A stretch of DNA of 64,000 bases from Euryodendron excelsum (lineage: Eukaryota; Streptophyta; Magnoliopsida; Ericales; Pentaphylacaceae), in assembly GCA_033060915.1 (NCBI GenBank), contig CM065387.1, positions 33,042,001 to 33,106,000 on the forward strand. The letters are read 5' to 3'. The position numbers and the translations under genes are program-made. This document shows, in pieces, positions 35,346 through 47,245 of this stretch. The number at the start of each line of letters is the position of its first letter. Position 1 is the first letter of the stretch. Below the pieces are notes generated by a model. It was not told where the DNA came from. It did no database searches and saw only the letters and a program-made list of their open reading frames with translations.

Positions 35346-36384
35346 AATACATCTGTCTTTGTGAAGGGATTACGTCTACTCAAGGGAGAGTTCTTGATTC
35401 TTATATTTTTCAATGGCTACATTATGTTTGTACTTGGTTTGTATGCTTGGTATTGATTGACAATGTTGGCACTTTTATTCTTTCAATACCTATTCATGTA
35501 TGCTTTAGAGATAATTTTAGGCCATCTTTTATTTTTTCAAGCTACAAAGTTTCTTGTTGATTTTATTACCTTGTAATCACTTCTTTGACCCTTTTAATAT
35601 ACGATCTTGGGTAAAATACACTTTACACCCTTACACTTTATACTGAATCCCACTACAGGACGTACACTTTCAATTATAACAATTAAGTCTCTGTACTTCT
35701 TATTTGTTGCAATGTGACCCTTTTGTAAGCTTTTATTTATGCAATTGATGACCAAAAGCCCTTTGTGCCTTATATAGCCAATTTTGAAGTGCAAAAATAT
35801 ATTCTCACACTAACTATTGTTATTTTAGCTAAATCATTTAGTTCCTAAAATTTTGTACAATAATTTCTTACCAATCCCCTCAACGTTTTATAAGCATTCT
35901 ATGTATAAAATGAAATTAGGATTTCAAAATATGCTTAAATCATCTCAAGTGAGGGAGGTTTGAGAGCGTTTGGGTACCAAAATGGTGTTAGAATACATTT
36001 TTACCCTTGAAAAGGGTTACGTTAGATGCACATAACTTTTGACTGTCAATTGCACTAACAGAAGCTTAACAAAGGATGACATTGTAACAAATTAAAAGCA
36101 CAGTGGTTTAATTGTTACAATTGAAAGTGTAGGTTCTGAAGCAAGATTCGATGTAAAGTATAAGGGTGCAAAGTGGATTTTACCCTACGATCTTGATTGA
36201 GATGTAATATTTCCTCGAGATCGATTTAATATTTCCTACAAATCGAATCTCTAATCGAGTCAAGATTAGGTCCAGCAACTCCGAGTTTCATCGGGTCTTT
36301 TAACGGATCTGGACAATCGAATCAGGTCTTATCGGATCAAATCTGGATCGAGTCCAGATCAAACCCGATCCATTGACAGGCCTA
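35346..36384. mobile_element. Unclassified insert with one hAT-like end; contains a MITE
   Basis: The composition differs from the flanking LTRs. The right end reads CCATTGACAGGCCTA (minus strand: TAGGCCTGTCAATGG), which resembles hAT termini of the type TAGGGCTGTCAA, and the inner flank has several GATC/GGAT-rich direct words (36300-36370). No matching left terminus or 8-bp duplication was found, so it may be a truncated hAT or another remnant. Leader sequence of element D follows at once (CATACAGGGGTAACC). Confidence 0.4.
35609..36185. mobile_element. Mutator-like MITE, 577 bp, with 9-bp target duplication
   Basis: Both ends carry a terminal inverted repeat of about 41 bp: GGGTAAAATACACTTTACAC on the left and, reversed, GGGTAAAATCCACTTTGCAC on the right, staying similar through ...TATACTTTACATCGAATC. 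TACGATCTT flanks it exactly on both sides (35600-35608 and 36186-36194). A 9-bp duplication and GGGTAAA ends are typical of plant Mutator-like non-autonomous elements. There is no long reading frame inside. Confidence 0.9.
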
Positions 36385-39300
36385 CATACAGGGGTAACCC
36401 CCTATCTGCAAAAATGAGTCAAAACATCATGCTTACCCCCCTTCTGAAAGTAAGGGCGTCCCTAAAGCATGCAGTGCATAAAGATTTTCAATCTAAAGGC
36501 ACTAACTTCTCCTTTTTGTTTTTTTATTTTTATTTTTTTTTTTACATTCTCTTGTCTTCTCCCTCATCTCCAAAGGTTAAGAAAGCCAGAGGCTGAAGCA
36601 AGGACAAAAAAGGAGTCTTCTAAAATTCCTCATCTGCTGCCATTATGATGCTCATATATTTACTACTAATGTGCTCATGCATCGATAGCCATTTCAAGAT
36701 AAGAGTTCTAAGAAACTCTAGTCATTGCATTCTAATGCATTAAACCGTAGAGAGAAAAGGACGATCCAATCTCGTGCTAATCAAAACTACCTAAACTCCT
36801 ATGGGTTCCTTGAAACCCTAAGGATTCATGGCATGTATGGAATCATATTTCAAGAGAGGCTTCTGTCCATGGAGGTGGGATTGCCTAAACAAAGAAACAT
36901 CAACCTGCCCATGCCGAAGAGTTATTGTACTGCATACAGGGGTAAAAATCCCACCTCTAAAATGGACTCAGTATTATGTCTAGATTTCCTCAGAGAAAGG
37001 ACCTCCATAGGACATGCATTGCATAAAACCTCCAACTCTACATGCTAACAATTTTGTTTTTCTTTTTGTTTTTCCAAGCCTAAGAGCATAACCAAACCTA
37101 TGGGACCCTCCAGCATCCCACCCAGTTCACAAGATGCTCTCTCTCAGCCATCACCTTGGCACCATGTTGCCACTTCACCCAATCCTCAAGGTTAAACACC
37201 CCTGCACAATTAAAGGAAACAAATGGCAAATGGAGTATGGAGGACACCTGCGTGATTCTAAAACGCGTATGAGGGGTTTATTTCGAAAAAGGGAGATTTT
37301 TTTCAAATCTGTCTTTCAATTTTTAATTCAAATTTGAGCATGAAAATAACATCATATAAATGAAAGGGGTTCAAAATTTTCATGTTTATATCAATTGTCT
37401 CGGGAATAATGTTTTCCTCCAGGAATTTTCCCCTAAAATGTTTTCCCTCGACTTAGAGGATAGGATAGCATAAGTACCACCTTCAGCAAAAACAATCTCT
37501 GATTCCTAAAAAAGAGGAAAGAGAAATAGGAAGTGCAAAGAAAGAGGAAATATAGAAGGGTGAGAGATGAAGATCAATCATGTAGCTCGTTGAAATCCAA
37601 GGAGCGACCCTCGAAGGATGTTCTAGTAAAGCAGCAAGTAGCTACACCCTTAAAAAGAATATTAGCACACATTGGCATGCTTGGGATGATTGAATCTTTG
37701 GAAAAAAAATTTAAAAAACCAAAAAAAAAATTATTCTGTTTGTCCTACATGTGCATAATCACTGGGTGCAAATATTCAATTATGAACAGATTGATGTGCA
37801 TGCTTATTTGAGATTGAATTGTGTATGCATGATCACTTGCATAAATATGAGTCAATGATTTTGATGATCTTTACCATACTGGTGATTCATGTTCATGTTA
37901 ATGCACACTTCTCAAGACTTCTTAGAATCTGAAATCTATTTTTATAATTTGTTTTAAATGGTTATGTCAATGTTAAATATTTGTTGATTGCCTCACACCT
38001 AGATTGACCTTTTGTCGATTCTCTCTCTCATCACTTATGGAAAGGGCTACCAGTGAGTCTGAATGCAACTGTCATTATTATATGACAAGAAGAGAAGGCT
38101 ACCTACTCATGTGTGTGAAAGCCACCATATTTTTATATTTCAATATTTTTATTATTGAATAGATAGGGTTGGAATTCCATCACCAAAAAAAAAAATCAAT
38201 CAAGAGTATGGGATGAGACAGGTTTGGCTTCTAGGTGTGTCAATCTACAAGCTATTAGACATGGTATGCCATCCTAGATCATGCCCAGGGTCTATATTCT
38301 TATTAGTCTAAGTGAAGTTCACACTTACACCACTACATTGTCACTGATATAGTCTTGATCATCTCACGACCAACTGTGCTCATTTTGTGTGGTTTTATTC
38401 ATATTTGATGTTGATCTTTTCAAGCTAAGTCACATCTTGATATTCATGAATCTATATTTGCCTTATAATGATTGATCATGTCTTTTTAGGGCTCCTATAA
38501 TTTGAAAATTTTAATGGTTCTATAAAAAACTGGGCTTTTAATAGCTTTCGAGGTCTTCTTGAACTGAGGAAGTAAGCTACTTGTTGCTTTGTCAAAAGGC
38601 GATGCCGGCTATCACTCAAGAGAGTCTGCCAACCCCAAAAGAGAGTCTTAGAAGAAACCAAGAGGTCCACTAAAGAGAGCTCCTTCCAACAAGAGAGAAG
38701 GGGGAAAGTGAGTCAATAGGTTGAATCTCTTAGAGTGGTACAAGTGCTATCACATCCTAACAAGAAAAGGGCTAAACTAGAAAGGGGAACCCTAAGAGAA
38801 GAACAGAAATTCAAAAGATTGCTTGATTCTAGGCTGACCATGAACCCTGAGGCAACCCCCGGGGCATGTATACATTTTCATTAACATATAAAATTTGTGC
38901 ATTTCATCAAAATAGAATTGGCATAAATAAATTATTTTTGCACAAAACTTTTTCTTGTCTCCCTCTCAAACAGAGAATGGGGCACAACACAAAATGGAAC
39001 TGAAAGCACCCCGCAGCCAACTAAGCAAGCTCAAGCAATCTCCGGCACCAGCACACGCCTCAGAAAGCCCAAATTTCCAACCATAGCAGACAAGAAATAG
39101 AGAAAGGGGCAATGATTAACTCTCGACCTCCCAATCAACCTTAAATCAACCTTTTTTCAAACCGTGAAAACTAGGGCAACACCGCACCCTGCACCTCCCT
39201 TCCAAACCAGTTGATCCATTGAAAATGAACCAACCAAAGATGTTTGACATTCTAGATAACTCGAACTTTTCAAAAGAGACCTCACTCCATCCAAAAATCA

Positions 39301-41416
39301 ACTCAAGATGTTCAGCTTCAGAGAAGCAAAATCCCTCTAGAGATATGTTAACAAGAATCCTGTCATGCTAAGCAAAAGTAGAACCAGGCAATCAAGCAAA
39401 CACTAAGCCTTCCAACCTCAAGAGATCTCAAGCAAAGACAGACAAATATCATCTCCTTCAAACTCCAAGGCAAAAGAATCACAAATATGAAACAGACTCC
39501 CATGGCATTCCATGCTTAAGATAAAGGTACAACTCCAACCAAATCAAGTCAAAATCTTTCAAAAGTGAAAGCTCTTGTTGCCTTCCAATTTCAAAACAAA
39601 TTCACAAAAGTTTTGAAAAACTATCTCCACAAAAAAGTTTCAACTTCAAGAAGGTAAAAGGTCTTTTCTTCAAAAAGTTTCAAGCTTCCAATCTTTAGTC
39701 AAAATGAATTTTTTACACATTTTGTCCAAGTTTCAAGTCAAAACAAATTTTCTACACGTTTTTCTTTCAAAAATTTCTATTCTTAAGTCAAAATAAAATT
39801 CTTATATATTTTGTCCAAGTTTAAACTTAAAACGAATTTCCTACACGTTTTGCTTCCAAAAATCAAGTCAAAACAAATTTTCTACACGTTTTTCTTTCAA
39901 AAATTTCTATTCTTGAGTCAAAATAAAATTCTTATATATTTTGTCCATGTTTAAAGTTAAAACGAATTTCCTACACATTTTGTGCAAGTTTCAAGTCAAA
40001 ACAAATTTTCTACACGTTTTTCTTTCAAAATTTTCTATTCTTGAGTCAAAATAAAATTCTTATATATTTTGCCCAAGTTTCAAGTCGAAACGAATTTTCT
40101 ACACCTTTTGCTTCTAGAAATTTTCAGTCTTGAGTCAAAATATATTTCCTACACATTTTGTCTAAGTTTCAAGTCAAAACGAATTTCCTACATGTTTTGC
40201 TATACAAAATGAATTTTCTACACATTTTCTTGCATGTTTTGTTTTCAGAAACTTTTAGTCTTGAGTCAAAATGAATTTTCCACACATTTTGTCCAAGTTT
40301 CAAGTCAAAATGAATTTTTTACAGGTTTTGCTATACAAAATAAATTTCCTATACATTTTGTCCAAGTTTCAAATCATAACGAAATTTCTATACATTTTGC
40401 TACACAAAATGAATTTCTTACTCAATTTATCCATGTTTCAAGTCAAATCAAATTTCCTACACGTTTTGCTTATAGAAATTTTCAGTCTTGAGTCCAAATG
40501 AATTTTCTACACATTTTGTTCAATTTTTAAGTCAAAACGAATTTTCTACACGTTTTGCTACACAAAATAGATTTTCTATACTTTTTGTCTAAGTTTCAAG
40601 TCAAAATGAATTTTTTTACACATTTTGCTACACAAAATGTATTTTCGACACATTTTGTCTAAGTTTCAACTCAAAATAAGTTTTCCAAATTTTTTCTCAA
40701 AAAGTTTCACAATTTTTGTTTTCTAATTTTTTTCCTTGAAAAAGTTTGTTTCAAATCAATTTAGGTTTTCTAAACTTTTTCCTTTAAAAAGTTTTAATTC
40801 AAATCAAATCCAAGGTTTTCTAAACCTTTTACCTTTAAAAATTTCATTCAAATCATTCTAGGTTTTCTAACTTTTCCCTCAAAAGGTTCATTCAAATCAA
40901 ATTTTAGGTTTTCAAAACTTTTTTCCTTCAAAAAGTTTCAAATTCAAGGTTTTCTAAACGTTTCTCCTTCAAAAAGTTTCAATTTATGGTTTTCTAAATT
41001 TTTTCCTTCAAAAATTTTCAAATTTAAGATTTTCTAAACTTTCTCCTTCAAAAATTTCAATTCAAGCTTTTCTAAACTTTTTCCTTCAAAAAGTTGGTTT
41101 CAAATCAAGCTCGGTTTTCCAAAAATTTTTCCTTCAAAAAGCTCAGGTTCTGATCAAACTCCTAATGTCTCAGGCTTTCCCCTTCAAAAGACCTGTTTCA
41201 AAAGCTTTAAGGCCACTTGAATGGAGTTTCAGTTTTAAACTATGTTCCCACACACATCACCTGCACAAGGTTTCAAAATTCCAGCTTTCAAATGCCCTCG
41301 AGCCCAGAAACTTCAAAACTCGAACTCCAGCTTTCAAAATTCATCAACATCGATCCCTCCAATAGCTTCGTGGTTAGCATGAAATTCTTACTTTATCATT
41401 TGCTGTCTTCAACAAG
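36385..41416 (+). mobile_element. Internal region of element D (non-autonomous)
   Basis: Leader-type sequence first (GGGTAACCCCCTATCTGC; TACAGGGGTAAAAATCCCACC near 36943), then 37080-37680 matching E at 50580-51160, including AAAGAGGAAAGAGAAATAGG. A segment translating as PLKRILAHIGMLG at about 37650 faintly resembles the AHISMLG segment before the protease of A. After that comes only the 3' region with GATGCCGGCTATCACTCAAG near 38600 and A/T-rich repeats. No protease, reverse transcriptase or integrase motif is visible. Confidence 0.7.
39690..40690 (+). repeat. AT-rich tandem array in element D
   Basis: Basic unit of about 40-45 bp, AAGTCAAAACGAATTTTCTA plus CACGTTTTGCT; the first part is organised in 128-130 bp higher-order units (CTTATATATTTTG at 39801, 39931, 40059). 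It grades into TTTTCCTTCAAAAAGTTT repeats to 41130. It lies just upstream of the 3' LTR, where A has its antisense ORF and filler. Confidence 0.85.
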
Positions 41417-41436
41417 CAAAAAAAAAAAAGAACATC
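41417..41436 (+). other. Polypurine tract of element D
   Basis: GCAAAAAAAAAAAAGAACATC-like A/G run between AACAA and the LTR start, the counterpart of 18391-18405. The LTR's first bases are mutated (AGTAAGC for TGTAAGC). Confidence 0.6.
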
Positions 41437-42700
41437 AGTAAGCACCCTATTTTTTGTCCACTCGGTAATCTCCTACCTGACTAGACTCACATTCAAGTAT
41501 CATAGCACATTCCATCCTAAACTAGCATTCTAGACTCCAGTCTAATCAATTGGTCGCTTCCTAGGCCTATTGGGCCCAATTAAAGCCAAATGAGCAAAAT
41601 ACCCCCCAAGGCATCATCTAGTCCAATTCGATTCAGCACATTCATCGAGAAGATACAGAATTCCTTGGAACGATAAGTCCCTATCGACACATCCCGAAGA
41701 GGATACAAATTCCTCGAGATAGAAAGTCCATTTTGAATCTAGATCGGTCAACACCAATGCTTGCTAGCCCGTTTCGGTAAAAAATGACCATATCATCCCT
41801 GGTGGGCCTGACTCAATACGCTGTTTGAGAAAGTACCTAAGTCCTCAGAGCAGTAAGTCCACCTCTTCTAGGACTATCCCTAGACAACCTAGCATGCTCA
41901 GAATGTCATTCAAACCAATTCCGCACCAGATTCGGTGACTCTCGATCAAAATAACTATTTTACCCCTATGAGCCTAATTGTCCTCGTCAACCACACTGGC
42001 TATGAGTATCAAACCAGTAAACCCCTGGGGCACTCCTACAAGTATCCCCAATCTCTAAATGCCACCCAGGTATGTTCTAAGACCATTTCGGTAAATCTCA
42101 ATTAAAATGACCGTTTTACCCCTAGTGGGCTGGTCACTCTGTCAACCACACTGGCTCTGGGTATCAAATCAGAGACCTCTGGGGCACTCCCACGAGTGTC
42201 CATGTTCTCTTCTAGCTGGGCCTCATGGCCTGACACCTTTCTAAATCAAACTGAAGCTACCCGGAGCCACTTATCATGGAGCCTGCCTAAGAAGTTTGTG
42301 TCTTAGGAACCCCTAGCTTTGTCCTCTAACCTTCATTCTTGCATCCTTGCATCAAAATGGTTTTCACAATCCTTGTTACATTTTGTTTTCAAAAATTGCA
42401 TAACTCTTCTGAGTTGTTTTCCAAAGGTGTTATATCAAATCACAAGTTCCCTTACATGAAAATAACAAAATCTTTCACATAAAATTCTAAGATTTTTAAA
42501 ATTCAATCTTACCATTCTCGATTCTAAATCTAATCAAATCTTTTATTTTGAAAACAAAATCAAATCTTTCCATTTTGGAAACAAAATCAAATATTCCATT
42601 TTTGGAAACAAAATCAAATTTTATCATTTTGGAAACAAAATTAAATCTTCCACTTTTGGAAACGAAATCAAATCTTTTCATTTTGGAAATAAAATAAAAT

Positions 42701-43080
42701 CTTTCCTTTTTTAACTTCAAATCAATTTTTTTCATTTTTAGCATAAAATCATATCTCTCCTTTCTCACATAAAATCATAGCTTCCCATTTCAAGTGCATG
42801 CAACCCAAACCCTAGGTTTCCTAAACCCTAGGTTTCTTGAAACCTAACTTTCCTAAACCCTTTACAAAGCATTAGGGTCAAACCCTAACTCTTTCCTTTT
42901 TTAACTTCAAATCAATTTTTTTTCATTTTTAGCATAAAATCATATCTCTCATTTTTCACATAAAATCATATATTCCCATTTCAAGTGCATGCAACCCAAA
43001 CCTTAGGTTTCCTAAAACCTAGGTTTCTCGAAACCTAACATTCCTAAACCCTCTACAAACCCTAACTCTAAACCATATTC
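42701..43080 (+). repeat. 190-bp tandem duplication in LTR D
   Basis: CTTTCCTTTTTTAACTTCAA begins at 42701 and 42891; both copies go on with TTTAGCATAAAATCATATCT and AAGTGCATGCAACCCAAACC. Confidence 0.88.
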
Positions 43081-43119
43081 CAAAACTACCTTCCAAAACC
43101 TTAGGTTACCTAAACCCTA

Positions 43120-43310
43120 GTTGTTCAACCTAACCCTAGTTGGTCTAACCTTAGGTCAACCTAATCCTAGGTCTTCCACCCTAGGTTACCCAAACCCTAG
43201 TGATCCAACCTTAGGTCAACCAAACCCTAGTGGTCCAACCCTAGGTCAACCAAACTCCAGTTGGTCTAACCTTATGTCAACCTAACCCTAGTTTGCCCAA
43301 CAAAGGTTAG
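43120..43310 (+). repeat. 30-bp AACCCTAG repeats in LTR D
   Basis: TTAGGTCAAC-like words at 43151, 43181, 43211, 43241 and about 43272 give a 30-bp step; each unit contains AACCCTAGT or a close variant. It is equivalent to 46961-47245 in LTR E. Telomere-like in wording but not a telomere array. Confidence 0.8.
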
Positions 43311-43632
43311 GTAGCTTCAAAATTCTATCTCTGTGACCCTTTTTCAAACCTCAACTCAAACTCAAAAATATTCTCAAAAGCTCTTCCAAAGCTTGTTTTA
43401 ATCCAAAATGGCTAGACACTTACCATTTTTCAAAAACTATTTTCAAAATAATTTAAAAAACCTCTAACCCTAAGGTAATCCTAACCCTTTTCATGGTTAG
43501 GGTTTCTTAGAAAAAGTGATACATCAAGTAAAACCAACATGGTTCATTTTAGGATTCTTAAACCCTAAACATCTTTTAAAAAAAAATTCAAAACTATTTT
43601 TAAACATCACATTCCTGAAACAATCCTAAGCG

Positions 43633-43649
43633 CCCCCCCCCCCCCCCCC
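43633..43649 (+). repeat. Poly(C) run of 17
   Basis: Uninterrupted C run inside LTR D, directly before AATGGTTAGGG. Length may be unreliable in assembly. Confidence 0.9.
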
Positions 43650-45469
43650 AATGGTTAGGGTTGTTCAAGGTAAAGTAAGATATGCAAACAAAGGTTCTGT
43701 GACCCTAAAGTTCTGTAAGCACCTCATTTTTGCCCACTCGGCAATCTTCGGCCCGACCGGATTCAGTTTTCCAAACATCACAACATGTGCAAGCTCAAGA
43801 TAAGCCTTTCAATCTCCAATCCAGTTAACTGGTCACTTCTTGGGCCTATAAGGTCCCGCTGAAGCCATAAGCACCATCATGCCTTAGGCCATTCCAGGCA
43901 GCTTTCCGAGACCAGGCGGTCACAAAAACCAACGCCATCCAGGTAGTTTTCCAAAATCGGGCGATCTCGGGGACCAACACCTTATCAAATTCAAAACAGT
44001 TCACTTTTGGTGCCTGCTAGCCCACCAATGTAGAATGTCTTCATTCGGTAGTTCTTCGAGACCGGCGTTCTCGAAGACTAACACCACCCTCATAGGTAGC
44101 TTTCTAAGACCAAGCATTCTCAGAAACCAACACCACCCTACAGGCAGCTCTCTGAGACTGGGCGTTCTCAAGGACCAACACTGCATAGGTAGTTTTCCAG
44201 GATCGGGTGGTCTCGAAAACCAACACCTAGGTCAACACCGGCGCCTACTAGCCCGACTCGGTGAAAAATGACTAAACCTGCCCCTTGGGCCTCCAGGCAC
44301 GTTTTGGAAAAGTTTAAAATCCCTCAAAATAGTAAGTCCACCCTTCCAAAATGTTACTAGCACTTAGGCGTACTTCGCACGCAATTCGGACCAATTCAAG
44401 TCCCATCCAGCTAACTCTAGTCAAAATGACCGTTTTACCCCTAAACACCCCGACACCGCACAGATCCCATTGAACAATAAAAGACCCTCCCGGTATCATC
44501 CCTGAACGACCAGACATGCTTAACATGACACTCCAATCCATTCCGACCATTTCCTACCAAACTCGATCAAAATGACCATTTTGCCCCTAACGACCCGAAC
44601 TCGCCCCAAAACAACACCGATCCTAGGTTACTGAACAACTAGTCTTGTCACACACTCCTGTTTAACCTAAGGAAGACCTTACGATGCTAAACACTCACGA
44701 CTTGACAAAAGTTCCCCGGAGCGTCTCATAGACGCTCCCCCTAAATTCCCGCTTCTCCTGATTCTCCAGTTATAACGCATCGTCAAATGACTTGAGAATT
44801 GCGTAAACAAGGGAATTCTCGAAAGCTCGTTCATAGATCTTTCTATCGACATGGCTTAATCGGATAGATCGCTCCTCAAAGTCCCTCATCGCGTGGCTTG
44901 AAAACTGCCACTTTCAGCAACCCTTGGAGCGTCTCGCAGACGTTCCGCCTAGATTGACTTTTCCCCCAATTCCCTTATTGCAACGCACTGTTAAATGACT
45001 TGAGAAATGTGTAATCAGGGAATTCCCAAAAGTATTTTCAGAGTACTTTCTATTGGTATGGTCTGATCGGAGAGATCGCTTCCTAAAGGCCTCGATCATG
45101 CGACACAAAAATAGCTACTTTTGAACCCCCGTAGAGCGTATCACAGATGCCCCACAGAAATGTAATTTTATGCACATTTCCCGATACAATATCCCACACT
45201 TTCGAACACCGTTCAGACTTTTCAAAAACATAAAAGTTCACAAAAAACCTTAGGAAAACACTGTGGATGCGACTGATTCTGCCCAAAGCTTCACGGTTGG
45301 CTCAATTATCAAGGCAAAGTTTAAACGAATACTCCCGGCAATAGAGCGTGTGCTACATGCACCTAGATTTTGATCAGATCGATCAAACTTTGCTTAGCCC
45401 TTAAGATTTAGCCAGTACAGAGAGTGCTATGTGACATTCACCCTGTGGAACAGTACCGGCGCATGTAGG

Positions 45470-45504
45470 ACATGCGCCTGTGTAAAATTTACACAAGCGC
45501 ATGT
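45470..45504 (+). promoter_or_regulatory. 35-bp near-perfect palindrome before the TATA box of LTR E
   Basis: Left arm ACATGCGCCTGTGTAAA, one central A, right arm TTTACACAAGCGCATGT; 16 of 17 bases pair. It ends 30 bp before the TATA box, the place held by the GGCGCC palindromes in A and B. Confidence 0.8.
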
Positions 45505-45534
45505 GCTATATACGCCAGTGTCCAAAAATCTGCC

Positions 45535-45542
45535 TATAAATA
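45535..45542 (+). promoter_or_regulatory. TATA box of LTR E
   Basis: TATAAATA in TGCCTATAAATACAGGTC. Confidence 0.82.
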
Positions 45543-46954
45543 CAGGTCTCCCCCTTTGCATATTCCAACTCTGAAATTGATGCGAAGCTCTGCTGAAACT
45601 GCTCTAGAACCTCGAATCTCCATACACATTCCACCCCTCCCACACTTAGGCTAGATTCCACCTTCCTCAAGCCTATAGACCTCACCTGCATAGCCTTATA
45701 CATCATTAAACACTCCCTTCTAGCCCCTCAAGCCTTCTTGAAGTCATTCAAGTTCAAGTAAAGGCATCCATTGAAGACTACAAGTGTATTGAAGGCAAAA
45801 GGTGGTATCGCTTTTACATTTTTGTCTTCCCCCACTCTTCTTTTCTCCCTTCTAGCCTACTTAGGTTATTTTCTATTTTAACCCCCATCTTCAAACCCCC
45901 TTTCTTGCATGCTTGAGCCAAGAGGGCTCTTAGTTCATGCCTAGAGGAAAGCTAGTTGGAGCCACCGTGTAGGGGGATCTCTCACTTGCTTACTTTAAGA
46001 TAGTATGACCTAGGAGCCCCTTGATTATGTGGTGTAGCTTAAAATCCTTGTATGCATTCATGACCCCTTGCATTTTGATAACTTGATCATGTCTTGTGTG
46101 CTTGGCTTCATTTTCATATTTCTAACCATGTGCTACAAAGCTTGCATTACTCTTATTTCCATGTTATTGTCAAGTTCAATATTCTTCTCAAAATGGTTTC
46201 AAAAGTTGGTTCCTTGAAGTTTAGGGTGAAACCTTAGAAGTCATGCCTTAGAAAATCTCCTACTAACCCCCTAACTTACTCTTTTGCATCATTGCCTTCC
46301 AACTTGCATAAAAATGGTTTTTCAAACTCTCTAATTCCAAAGGTTTCTATTCTCTCAAGTTTAGTGGTTGGAATGTCCCCACGGAACCCTCTCTTGAGTG
46401 GTCTCCCTTTTACATTGGCCATAGGAGCCCTAAATTGTTAGAATGGTTCCCTTTTCTTTCATTTCTTGCTCACAAATGGTTTTCAAACTCCTTGATTTCT
46501 AAAGTTTCTATTCTCTCAAGATTAGTGGTTGGAATGGCCCCATGGAGCTTTCTCTTGAGTGGTCTCCCTTCACATGGGCCATGGGAACCCCAACTTGTTG
46601 GAATGATTTCCTTTAAAAATGGTTTTCAAAATCTCCTTCTCAAAAATGGCTTTCAAAAATTCTTTCTCTCCATCCTTGCATTAAAAATGGTATTTCAAAG
46701 GCTGTCATCTTCATGTTGATTCTTGAACTCCATGCTCTTGTCAAGATAACAGTTATAATGGTCATAAGGAAACCTTCCTTGGAATGGTCTCCAAACATCA
46801 ACCATATAAACCATACTCTTTGCTAGAACCAAATTTTCATGGAAATGATCTTCAAAATGGTTGTCAACCAAAGTGCTTTGCATAACAGAAGTTGTTTTCC
46901 AAAACCCTTTCCAAAAGTACATGAAACCACCTTTCAAAACCATCTTCCAATCCA

Positions 46955-47245
46955 ACTCTAGGTTAACTTGACCATAGTTGTCCAACCTTAGGTTAACTTG
47001 ACCCTAGTTATCCAATCCTAGGTTAACTTGACCCTCGTTATCTAACCTTAGGTTAACTTGACCCTAGTTATCCAACCCTAGGTTACTTGACCCCAGTTGT
47101 CCAACCTCAGGTAACTTGACCTTAGTTGTCCAACCCTAGGTTAACCAAACCCAAGTTAGTTAACCCAAAGTCACTTTAACCCTAGGTTAACCTAACCCGA
47201 GTTAGTTAACCTTAGGTCACCCTTAACCTTAGACCAACCCAACTT
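46955..47245 (+). repeat. 30-bp repeats GGTTAACTTGACCCTAGTTA... in LTR E
   Basis: GGTTAACTTG at 46961, 46991, 47021 and 47051, then GGTTACTTGA at 47081: an exact 30-bp step. About nine units including worn ones to the right. Each has GTTAAC and CCTAG palindromic words. Confidence 0.9.

Larger units (their letters stand above)
41437..43713 (+). mobile_element. 3' LTR of element D, left part
   Basis: Starts AGTAAGCACCCTATTTTTTG and lacks the TATA/leader segment: U3 repeats (42080-42200) pass directly to the post-leader part near 42290, an internal deletion. It holds 31-bp units (42545-42690, TTTTGGAAACAAAATCAAAT), a 190-bp duplication and AACCCTAG repeats. It is interrupted at 43713 by element E and resumes at 54427. 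Confidence 0.85.

Noticed and set aside
37533..37811. Gag/protease remnant in element D (PLKRILAHIGMLG)
   Set aside because: Only a seven-residue resemblance to AHISMLG in A, no protease loop nearby; too weak to list as a gene.
42496..42768. Minus-strand repetitive frame (FDFVSKM-like units)
   Set aside because: It is the shadow of 31-bp TTTTGGAAACAAAATCAAAT repeats in LTR D.
46955..47245. Interstitial telomere
   Set aside because: Units are 30 bp and only contain AACCCTAG words; no (TTTAGGG)n run is present.
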